Shown here: positions 53,456 through 62,000 of the stretch, piece by piece
How the letters are laid out: the number at the start of each line of letters is the position of its first letter
Position numbering within the stretch: the stretch's first letter is position 1
From: Prorocentrum cordatum
Taxonomy: Eukaryota > Sar > Dinophyceae > Prorocentrales > Prorocentraceae
Length of the DNA stretch: 62,000 nt
Direction of reading: 5' to 3'
Assembly: GCA_963575745.1 (NCBI GenBank)
Contig: CAUYUJ010018575.1
Coordinates: forward strand, 62,501-124,500
Position numbers and translations under genes: made by a program
The notes under the pieces: model-generated
Database searches by the model: none
The model's input: the letters and a program-made list of their open reading frames with translations, nothing else
What the model was told of the DNA's origin: nothing

Positions 53456-53506
53456 ACCTTACAGCCCCAACCCTCCCAAGGCCCACGGGATTGTCCTGGG
53501 CACTCG

Positions 53507-53528
53507 TACGTAGCCATTTTGGCTCACG
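53507..53528 (+). other. spliced-leader relic
   Basis: Twenty of 22 positions match the dinoflagellate spliced leader (DCCGTAGCCATTTTGGCTCAAG from memory), with 18 contiguous (53509-53526). It is encoded in genomic DNA upstream of a small gene, the signature of an mRNA copied back into the genome. Confidence 0.85.
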
Positions 53529-53586
53529 CCAGCAGCGTGCTGCTGGTGTCCAGGGCGGGCAGGGCTCCGCCGAGTGCGGTTTGGGC

Positions 53587-53695
53587 CGAGGCCCTAGGCG
53601 TTTCCGCTGACATCGAGATCGACTTGTTCGTCGAGGTTCAGCGCGAGAAGCTTCGACGAACAAGCCGATCCCGATGTCAACGGAATCGCCTCGAG
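53587..53695. repeat. hairpin between spliced-leader relic and start codon
   Basis: Left arm 53587-53635 (TTTCCGCTGACATCGAGATC, GACTTGTTCGTCGAGG) pairs with right arm 53651-53695 (CTTCGACGAACAAGCCGATC, CCGATGTCAACGGAATCGCC). Stem ~45 bp, loop ~15 bp. Confidence 0.85.
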
Positions 53696-53704
53696 ACGGT
53701 TGCG

Positions 53705-54474
53705 ATGGCGCCTCCTCGCAGGCGCCCCGCGGCAGCAGAGCGCACTGACCGCTCCCGCTCGCGCGGCGTCGAACGGCAGGCGGCAGCGGCGGCGAGCAGC
53801 AGTGGCGACCAGCAGCAGGCAGCGGCGGTGCCGCACGTGCCCGTGCTGCCCATCACCGCCGAGAGCGACGAGCAGCAGGGCGACGTGCCCATGACGTTCT
53901 CGGAGGAGCTCCGCAAGGAGGAGCAGGAGGAGGAGGAGGATGAGGAGGGGAGGGAGGAGCGAGGAGGAGGAGCGAGGACGAGGAGGAGGAGGAGGAGGAG
54001 GACTGTGGTCGAGGATGGGGAGGAATAGGCGGAGGAGGAGGAGGAGGAGCAGCGAGGAGGAGGAGGAGGCGGCAGAGGAGGAGGGGGAGGCGGACGGGGC
54101 CGAGGAGGAGGAAACGGATGAAGAGGAGGAGGAGGGGGAGGAGGGCCACGGAGCAGGCGTGTGTGAAGATCAACCAGCTCGAGCTCGCGGTTGCGTTCAT
54201 TCTCACGTGCATCCGCATGCCGAAGAAATGCATCGCAGACCACGACCGCGACATCTGTGAGATGAAGGGCACCGAGTCGCAGCTGCAGCAGCAGCTACCA
54301 GCAGACTCGTCCGGCGGCGGCGGCTTCGACGGCGCAGCAGTCGCAGCTACGAGCAGCGACGTCGAGGACGAGCAGCACGACCACGATAACTTTGAGGAGG
54401 TCGAGGTCGACGGGCCCAGCGGCCAGTCCGACGCCCAGCCCGACGCCCAGCCCGACGAGCCCGCCAGCGACTGA
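53705..54474 (+). CDS. small acidic protein downstream of the spliced-leader relic
   Basis: ATG at 53705 opens MAPPRRRPAAAERTDRSRSR (basic N-terminus), a Gln-rich stretch, then HVPVLPITAESDEQQGDVPM and TFSEELRKEEQ, running into a Glu/Arg low-complexity tract caused by a GGA microsatellite (53925-54140; stop of this frame at 54028). Past the tract, frame 1 reads CVKINQLELAVAFILTCIRM, KKCIADHDRDICEMKGTESQ and an acidic tail with PDAQPDAQPD to TGA 54472-54474. The two halves probably form one protein split by microsatellite length change. No homologue recognised. Confidence 0.5.
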
Positions 54475-54659
54475 GCTCGAGCCCGACGCCCAGGATTCCA
54501 GACGCCCGAGCCCGCCAAGATTGGCTCCTGGGGCCCAGCGGCGCCCTGCTCGTGAGCAAAATGGGGACGGATGGAAACATGAGACGGGGAGGGGGAGGAC
54601 AAGCAGGAGGATTAGCAGGGGGAGCAGGACGAGCAGGAGGAACCGAAATAGCATGATGA

Positions 54660-56230
54660 GCAGGGAGCGGAGGTGACGGAGGAGGAGGAGGAGGAGAATG
54701 AGGACGAGGAGGAGGATGAGGATGGGGGAAGAGAAGGAGCAGGAGGAGGAGGAGGAGAAGGAGGATGAGGAGGGAGAGGATGAGGATGAGGAGGAGGATG
54801 GTGGCGATGATGATGGTGATGATGATGATGATGATGATGATGGTGGTGATGATGATGGTGCTGTTGATGATGGTGATCCTCCCACTCCTCCTTCCCCTCC
54901 TCCTCCTCCTCCTCATCCTCTTCAACCCCCTCGCCCTCCTCCTCCTCCTCCGCCTCCTCCTCCTCCTCCTGTTCCGCCTGCTCCTCCTGCTCCTCCTGCT
55001 CTTCCTGTTCCTCCTCGTCCTGCTCCTCATGCTCATCCCCCATTCCTGGTCGCCCATTTCTCCCCCTCCGCTTGGGAGGCGTCGGCGTGGACTCCGACCT
55101 CCTGGATTTCGCTGGCAATCGTGCCGCGGGGCCGCAGGCGGCGCCGCGCCGCCCTGTTGTCGGGGGTAGGAGGATGAGGAATAATAGAGGGGGAGGGGAA
55201 GGATGAGGAGGTGGATATGCCAACCAACGGCGGAGGAGGAGGGGGAGGAGGAGGAGGAGGAGGAGGGTGATGTTGACGATGGTGATGATGATGGTGATGA
55301 TGATGATCATGATGATGATGATGATGCTGATGCTGATGGTGATGATGATGGCGATGATGCTGATGATGGTGATGATCCTCCTCTTCCTCCTCCCCCCTCC
55401 TCCTCCTCCTCCTCCTTTCCCCCCTCCCCCTCCCAATCCTCCTCCCCATCCTCCTCATCCGCTTCCTCCTCCTGTTCTTCCTGCTCCTCCTGCGCATCCT
55501 GTTCGTTATGTCCCCCCTGCTCGTCCTGCTCCTCCTGCGCATCCTCTGTTTATGTTCCTCCTTTTCCCACCTCCCTCGGCTTGGGAGGCGTCGGCGTGGA
55601 CTCCGACCTCCTGGGCTTCTCCCGCGCGCGTGCCGCGGGGGCCGCAGGCGGCGCCGCGCCACCCTGTTGTCGGGAGGGGGGAGGAAGAGGAGGAGGGGGA
55701 TGAGGATGAGGAGGAGGAGGGGGAGGAGGAGTGAGAGATTCCAAGCAAGTGCTGAGGAGGATGATGAGGAGGAGGAACAAGATGACGATGGTGATGTTGG
55801 TGATAATGATAATGCTGAGGATGATGATGATGATGATGATGGTGATGGTGATGCCGATGATGATGACGATGGTGATGATGATGATCCTCCTCCTCCTCCT
55901 CCTCCTCCTCCTCAGGTCCTCCTCCTCTCCCCCCTCCTCACCTCCTCCTCCTCCTCCTCCTCCTCCTCCTCCTCCCCCTCCTCCTCATCCTGCTCCTCTT
56001 GCTCCTCCTGCTACTCCTGCTACGCCTGCTCCCCCTGCTCTTCTTACTCGTGCATCTTGCGGCTCCTCCTGCTCGTCCTGCTCCTCTTCCTGCTCCTCCT
56101 GCTCATCCTCCTTGCCCCTCCCTGGGAGGCGTCGGCGCGTCGACTGACCTCCTGGACTTCGCTGACCTCCTGGACTCTAGGCGGCGCATCCCCGCCTTGC
56201 CGTCCTGCTGGGGGGGGGGGGGGGGGGAGG
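54660..56230 (+). repeat. higher-order repeat, three ~510-540-bp units
   Basis: Each unit runs GGA tract, GAT tract, TCC tract, CTCCTG-type tract, then a ~100-bp unique block beginning TGGGAGGCGTCGGCG and including ACCTCCTGG and GCAGGCGGCGCCGCGCC. Unique blocks start at ~55074, ~55582 and ~56124; the third is diverged. Purine-rich and pyrimidine-rich tracts in one unit are mutually complementary, so each unit can fold on itself. Confidence 0.85.
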
Positions 56231-56396
56231 GGAGAGGGGCGGCCTCGCGAGATGGGCGCGCCGCATTTGTGGTTAAAATGGATGAGGAACAGGGGGGGGG
56301 GGGGGGGGGAGGAGGGGGAAGAGGAGGGGGAGGAGGAGGAGGAGGAGGAGGAGGAGGAGGAACAGGATGAGGACGGCCACCAAGCCTCTGTCGCAA

Positions 56397-56429
<33 letters not shown>

Positions 56430-56829
56430 GCTTCGCCACAATCATCGTCCTCCTCGTTCTCCACACGTCCTCCACCTTCTCCTCTCTCGCCTCTTCCTCG
56501 TCCCTTGTCCTCTTCTCCTTCTCATCCTGCTCCTCTCCATCCTTCTTCCTGCCCTTCCTCCTCCGACATATATGTTGCCATCCGCTCTGACTTGACTCGA
56601 CTGCGAAGTCTGGCAGTCGGGAGTCGGCCCAACTCGTGTTCCTTGGGGCGCGGCGGTGAGCGCAGCGAGCCCTTCCCGCCCACCCCGAGGTGGCGCGCCA
56701 TCGTGGGCGTGTCCTACTTGCCGACCTTCGACTGGGCAGCCGAGTTACTTTTGCGAGCGTGCTGCTCGAGAAAATAACCCTCCAAGTGTGCGCGCTCGCG
56801 TGGTCAATCCCACCCAAAGTAGGTCATGT
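56231..56829. other. GGA and CGT microsatellites, then unassigned DNA
   Basis: G runs near 56210-56230 and 56292-56310, GGA tract to 56365, (CGT)n at 56397-56430, pyrimidine-rich to 56570. 56580-56800 contains GC-rich single-copy-looking DNA without a recognised gene. Confidence 0.55.
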
Positions 56830-57130
56830 GTTTCAAGATACGTTCAAAGTAACTCTAAAGTAACTCCGCCACCACTAAAGTAACTCAAATCTAACTCAAC
56901 AGTAACCCAAAAATAACATCAAAGTAACTCCAAAGTAACTCTGAAGTACTCACGATACACGTAAAGTAACTCAGAAGCAACCCAAAAGTAACTCAAAAGT
57001 ATCCCAAAAGTAACTCAAACGTAACTCCAGCGTAACTCGAACGAGCAACCTATGAAGTAGAAGGAGTCACTCAAACATGATTCAAACGTAACCTTTAACG
57101 TAACTCATGGGTAACTCAAACATAACTTTG
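56830..57130 (+). repeat. AAAGTAACTC minisatellite, ~25 units
   Basis: Imperfect 10-11-bp units (CAAAGTAACTC, CAAACGTAACTC, CCAAAAGTAACTC). Three related units occur near 42795-42820. Confidence 0.85.
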
Positions 57131-57329
57131 CTTCGAGAGCACAGCGCGTGTCACCAGGTCGAACATGTAGCCTACCGCAGCCCTTGTCTGAAAATCTGAC
57201 AGGCACTTGTGCGTACGTGTTACATTAATAAAGGCGTGGCGTCGAAGGCGTGGGCAAGCATCGAAGGCGTGGGCATCTGCCCTCCGCGGCCATGGCGGTG
57301 CCTGTTCGGCGGCGAGGACACCTGCCCTC

Positions 57330-58604
57330 CGAGACATTCGACGCCTGCTCTACTGTGAAGAGTTCGCACGATCGGCGAGGGCTGTGATCTCACGGCAGGA
57401 GATGCGCGCTTGCGGCGAGGGTTGTTCATTTTCGGGCATCCTGTGCATCGCCACATGGGAATTTTCGCAAAGTCCCCCACCGCCCCCCCCCCTCCCCGAT
57501 CGCGGCGACAACAAAAAAAAAGTCCCCGCCCCCCCTCCCACCTCCTCCCCCGCCGCGCTGCGCCCCCGCCCCCCGCCTCCTTCCTCCAATACAGCACGCA
57601 CGGCGCTGGTATGGAATTAATGCAGCGGTCCACCGCGTAGCGCGCGCGGCGCGATGGCCACTGCGTTCAAAACCGCCCCCCCCCCCGAGGTGTCACAATA
57701 GCACCAGCGTTATGGCTCTACTGCGCGTTATACTTATGCTCCCACATGACCGCGTGGGCCATCCGCGACATGCGACGCCTGCTCGACTGCGAGGAGTTCG
57801 CATGAGCGGCGAGGGCACCTCGGCGGCGAGGGCATCTGGCTCCCGCGACATGCGACGCCTGCTCGACTGCGAGGAGTTCGCACGATCGGCGATATCTGCG
57901 CCCCCACGGGAGGCGATGCGCGCTGGCGGGGAGGTTTGTACATTTGCTCAGCGCGTGCATCGCCACACGGGAATTTTCGCGAAGCCCCCCCCCGCCCGCT
58001 CCCCGACCGCGGCGGCACCGAGAATTTTTCAAAGTCGCCCCTCCTCCCCTCGCCAGTCGCGCTGCGCCCCCACCCCCCATGTCCTTCCTCCAATACAGCG
58101 CGCACGGCGCTAGTATGTACTTAGCGCAGCGGTCCGCCGCGTCGCGCGCGCGGCGCGATGGCCACTGCAATCAAAACCGCCCCCCCCGATGTGTCACAAC
58201 AACACCAGCCGCGTTATGGCCCTAGTGCGCGTTATACCAGTGTCCCCACATGGCCGCGCGCCCCTCCCGCGACGTGCGGCGCTTGCTCGACTGCGATGAG
58301 TTCGCACGAGCGGCGAGGGCTGTGGCCCCGCAGCACGCGGTGCGCGCTTTCGGCGAGGGTTGCACAACATCCGACATTCTGTGCATCGCCACATTGGAAT
58401 TTTGGCAAAGTTCACCCACCCCCCTTCGTCGCCGCGGCGAAACCCAGAATTGTTCAACGCGTTCCCCCCCTCTCACCCGCCGCGCTGCGCCCCGGCCCCC
58501 TTCTCCATCATCCAATGCTGCGCGCGCGGCTCCATTATGTAGGCGTCGCAGCTGTCCACAGCGCCGCGCGCGCGGCGCGATGGCCACTGTGTTCGCAGCC
58601 GCCC
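57330..58604 (+). repeat. ~425-bp unit in three tandem copies, with a 78-bp internal duplication
   Basis: Copies begin near 57330, 57845 and 58270 (CGACATGCGACGCCTGCTCG, diverged in copies 1 and 3) and end with GGCGCGATGGCCACTG (57648, 58152, 58571). Copy 2 has a 78-bp duplication of its start (57767-57844). Each copy contains a C-rich middle and TCCTCCAATACAGC or similar. A plus-strand peptide DMRRLLDCEEFARSA is recognisable in all three, but indels elsewhere break the frames. Confidence 0.85.
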
Positions 58605-59584
58605 ACCAGCGGGCCGCGCCGCGCGCGAGGCGGCCAATCCCCGCCCTGCAGCCGCGGCGTGAGGCAGATGCACATCTTTCCAACGCTCCCCCCCGCTCCC
58701 CACCCCGCCGCCGCGCTTCCCTGGCGCGCGCCCGCGCGGGCTTCCTGGGCGTTTAGGGGTCGCTGCGCAAACGTCGCTTGGGTGCGAGTCCAGCCCCGCT
58801 TGCGGCCCCGCGCCGTCGCCGCGGCGCGCGCGCGCAGAAGCGTTCGATGCGTTGCCTCGTCGTCGCGCAGCGGTCCAGTCGACCGCGGCGCGGGCGCAAC
58901 AACGCGCCATTTTCCAAAGAACCTCCCGCCCTGCTCAAAGGGCAGCCGCGCCGCGGGCCCGAATGCAATTCCATCCAGGAACGACCCTTAGCGTTCTCGC
59001 TCTGGCCACTGCCGCGCCGCCCATGCGTCTGCGATCGCCCCATGAGCCAACGCGAGCGCAAGCAAGCTGCGTTGCTGCTCTCCGCTGGCAGCGGCAGCGC
59101 CCGCCCGCCACTTGAAGAAGCCCGTGTGCGTGCTAATGAAAGCCCTGCCGCGGCCGAATCGGAGGGCCGCGGTGCGCGCTACGATCTCGGCGGCGGGTCC
59201 ACGTGGCGCCCGTGGAGCGTCTCCACTATAAATCCACATCAGCGCATCCGCTCGCCCACGCTTCGGCGCACGCGGCGTCGCGTCTGGGGGGCGGGGGGCG
59301 ATGGGGGCAGCGCGGGAAGGGGGGGCGGTGGCATGGGTGGCTCTGAAGCGACGGGGGGCACGGGGAAGGCGGGAGGGGGATGGGCGCGCGGGAGGGGGGG
59401 GGGGAGGGGGGGGGGGGGGAAGGGTGAAGGGGGGCGGGAAGTCTCGAGACGCTGCTGAGGGGTGGTGGCAGGAGCAGGGGGGGGGGGGGGGGGGGGCGTG
59501 GGAAACTATTGTTTGCCGCGGGCGCGCCGTCGGCGGCCGATCGCATCCGTTGGCTTCTTTGCAGGCGGACATGCGCGCGGAGTG
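58605..59584. other. CpG-rich DNA and G-runs, no gene seen
   Basis: Very GC-rich, with long G runs at 59393-59425 and 59478-59497 that are likely to be unstable in assembly. No motif recognised. Confidence 0.5.
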
Positions 59585-60654
59585 ACGCCAGCCCTCTGGG
59601 CGTAGGTGCTTTAGGGAGTTTCTCTTCACCGCAATTCAATTCTTCTGCTTTCGGGGGTGGGTTTGCCCCTCCCCTTGCCCGCCCCACCCCCATGGGCCTC
59701 GACGTGGGGAAGGGGGGGGGGGGGGGGGGTCGCGTGTCGTCGGGGCGTCCAATTAGCCGAATACGCCTCCGAGAGCGCCTCGGAGAGCCCAAGGTGAGCT
59801 CCAATATGGCTCGACATAGCCTAAGATGCATCAAGATGGCTCCGTAGATGCTCCATCGCGCCACAGCCCCCGCAAGACGGCCCCAAAAGGCCAAGTAGCT
59901 TCCCGCCGAAGAGGCCTACAAGAGGCCAGCAATCATCGGAACACCTCAGGGAAACCAATGAGTGTTGCCTTCTCGCCTTTTCGCTTCCGATGCCCATCCG
60001 AGGCTTTGAGATGGGTCCGCGATGGCCCAATGGGGCCCCAAGAGGGGCCCACGAAAGCCCCATCGCGGCACCCGAGGGCGCCCACGATCGCCCCAAGAGC
60101 GCCCTAATAACGGTCCAGGGTGCGATTTGGAGAACCCCAGAGGGGGGGGGGGGAGGGGGGTCGAAATGCGGGCCCGCTCTTCGATCGAAGCCCGCCCAAT
60201 ATGGCCCCGAGCGGCGCCTGGGAAGCCGCGGAGGGCGCCAATGTGGCCCCAAGGTGGCACCACTATTGCCCCAATAGGCTTCCGCTGAGCCCCCCCCCCC
60301 CCCCCCCTCCCAAAGAAGGCCCCAAGCGGCCCCAAGGGCCCCCCAAGAGGGCCCCAGGAGCACCCAAATTCGTAAAACGTTCCCACCAGGCGCCCCAAGG
60401 GCCGCCCAAACGGCCCCAAGAGCCGTCCAAGATGCCACCACAATACCCACATGTGCCCCACCCACAAAAAAAGCGCCTCAAGAGCATCACCGAGGCATCC
60501 AATAAGTGCGCCAGGCGCCCCAATATGCTTCCAACACAACGCACTATTGTTACCCGCGCTGCTTGGCTATATGTTTATCCCTCCCTCGCCCGCCAGCCGT
60601 CATGGGCATCGTTTCTGGGTGGGCTGGTGGGAATGCGCGAGGCGTCAACAATTG
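59585..60654 (-). repeat. 1-kb TTGGGG-rich dispersed repeat, inverted copy
   Basis: Reverse complement of the family at 43490-44494: its start (GCGTCAACAATT at 60643) and AAACGATGCCCATGACGG, its TTGGGG body (here CCCCAAG), and its end block (GCCCTCTGGGCGTAGGTGCT at 59591) are all present. Contains long G or C runs. Confidence 0.85.
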
Positions 60655-60786
60655 TTGGGGGTTTGCTTCAATTGGCAATTCAACATCGGTCGCATTCTGC
60701 AATGGACATTGCGCGACGGTCGCGCCTGCGTCGCCCGACGAGGTAGATCGGCTATTCAGGCGCATTTGTCCGCGGGGTAGGCGGCC

Positions 60787-61221
60787 ATGGAGAGCGCGGT
60801 GCAGGAGCTGAAGTTAGCCGAGCTGGCTAGGGCACTCTCTGACGCCCGACGACGTCTTCCGACGGGGTTGACCGCCGCCAGGGCGAGTTGCGTTCGCGCC
60901 GCGGCGAGTTTTTCGCGCGGGTCGCGGCGCGCTGCGTTTCCGACGGGCACATGCTCGACCGCGATCGCGGTGCGGGCCCGTTCGGGCGCGCGGCGCCGCA
61001 GCGGCACCCGCTTGCGGAGGCCGCGCGACGACGCCATTGTGCGTGCAAGGGGCGGCCCAGCCAACATCAGTTCGATATCCGCGCGGCCGCGGCCGCCGAG
61101 TCGCGCGGCCCGCGCCCGCGCGCGCGCGCGCAGAAGACCCGCCGCGCATAGCGGCGGGCCGCGCGGCAGTGGCGAGTTTCTTGTCGGCGGGGGGGGGGGC
61201 TCCTGGCGGAGACTGGGATGA
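60787..61221 (+). CDS. hypothetical small ORF
   Basis: ATG at 60787; the first ~35 residues (MESAVQELKLAELARALSDA) look like an ordinary amphipathic helix, after which the frame becomes Arg/Ala-rich in GC-rich DNA. Overlapping frames on both strands are also open. Could be a gene start or chance. Confidence 0.2.
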   Translation: MESAVQELKLAELARALSDARRRLPTGLTAARASCVRAAASFSRGSRRAAFPTGTCSTAIAVRARSGARRRSGTRLRRPRDDAIVRARGGPANISSISARPRPPSRAARARARARRRPAAHSGGPRGSGEFLVGGGGGSWRRLG

Positions 61222-62000
61222 CATTCCTGCGTGGGCCTAGGGGCCCTTCTGCCGACCTCGTTCTTTTCGGGCTTCCCGAAATACTTGGGGGTGGGGCGTG
61301 GGTTGCGAAAGCTCATCATTCCCCTCCTCTTACCTGCTCCCCCCCCCCCCTCCGCCTTATCCCCTCCATCGCATGTCACCGCCCCCCCATCCCTCCCTGC
61401 CCCTCCACCTTCGCACATCCCCCCTCTCTCTCATTATCCTTCCCCGTCCCGCCCCCGCACCCCTACTCACTTCCCTCCCTCCCACCGCCCTCACCCCCCC
61501 CCCTCTTCCCTACCCCTTCCCTCTTGTCAGCGATGTCCATACCCCCTCCATATCAGCTTGTCCTTCTCCTTTCCTATCCGATCCCTCCATCCTCTTCCCC
61601 TTCGCCTCCGTTCTACCCCCGCCCCCGCCCCATGCCCCTCTCTGCGTTCTCGCAGCCGCGGCGCAGGCGCGCTTGCCTGCGCTTCCATCGAACACCAAAT
61701 GGTGCGTGCGCAGGGGGCCTGGGACATACTTGCGACGGGGTGCGCAGCGACCCAGAGGTCCTCGGAGGCCGCCTCGGGGGGGGGGGGGGGGGTGCGCGCG
61801 TTGGCGACGGGGGCCAGCGCCACCAGGGGCCCCGCCGAAACGCGCAGGGCGCGCAAGTCTGCTTCAAGGCTGACGCGGAGGCAGCGTTGATTTTCACGGA
61901 CGCGACCCCGTGGCAATCGGCCGTCGGGCGTCTCGGGGGCGGATCGCAGCGTGACGGCGCAAGCAGCAATCTTAACCCATGGGGCGTTCTTTGCAGCATG
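61222..62000. other. pyrimidine-rich stretch and GC-rich end, no gene seen
   Basis: 61320-61620 is C/T-rich (like 43.1-43.5 and 48.2-48.4 kb), followed by GC-rich DNA with a G run at ~61778-61790. Nothing recognised to the window end. Confidence 0.5.

Overview
The window reads as nuclear DNA of a dinoflagellate. The evidence is: (i) an 18-base exact match to the dinoflagellate trans-spliced leader (CGTAGCCATTTTGGCTCA) at 53509-53526; (ii) retroelements of types I associate with dinoflagellates, namely LINEs and a copia element with a cytosine-methyltransferase-like domain; (iii) GC-rich DNA saturated with triplet microsatellites, minisatellites and hairpin repeats. The species cannot be fixed from sequence alone. 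No rRNA, tRNA, CRISPR array or bacterial-style operon was found. Most open frames over 60 codons are products of GC-rich or simple-repeat composition.

Layout. 0-8.1 kb: low-complexity DNA, a ~100-bp-arm inverted repeat, and a badly decayed minus-strand LINE (A) with RT and RNase H, split by a (CTTACA)n tract. 8.1-10.1 kb: tandem repeats. 10.9-16.4 kb: a second minus-strand LINE (B: endonuclease, RT, zinc fingers) bounded by 42-bp direct repeats (41/42 identical). 16.4-21.1 kb: hairpin repeats, TTGGG-rich repeat, tandem duplications. 21.4-39.4 kb: one minus-strand copia LTR retrotransposon (LTRs ~205 bp; gag, zinc knuckle, protease, methyltransferase-like domain, integrase, RT, RNase H, and a 3' ORF with a membrane segment). 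Its RT frame is cut by an 8.9-kb plus-strand insertion with an exact 12-bp target duplication. The insertion carries a secreted Cys-rich protein gene followed by a LINE (C) with zinc fingers, RT and a restriction-like endonuclease domain. 39.4-44.5 kb: minisatellites, a foldback element, and one copy of a 1-kb TTGGGG repeat. 44.7-50.9 kb: three plus-strand coding blocks in one frame, probably exons of one uncharacterised, possibly transposase-derived gene. 50.9-56.8 kb: compound triplet arrays; inside them a spliced-leader relic, a hairpin and a small acidic gene (53.5-54.5 kb). 56.8-62 kb: a 10-bp minisatellite, a ~425-bp unit in three tandem copies, the inverted partner of the 1-kb repeat, and GC-rich DNA.

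How it works together. This is a repeat-dominated interval, not a metabolic cluster. The clearest story is nested transposition: copia first, then LINE C into its RT gene. The copia RT also lacks two catalytic aspartates, so it is dead. The most intact-looking non-standard genes are the three-block gene and the cargo gene inside LINE C. Single-base frame breaks occur in nearly every element, some in homopolymers, so part of the decay may be assembly error.
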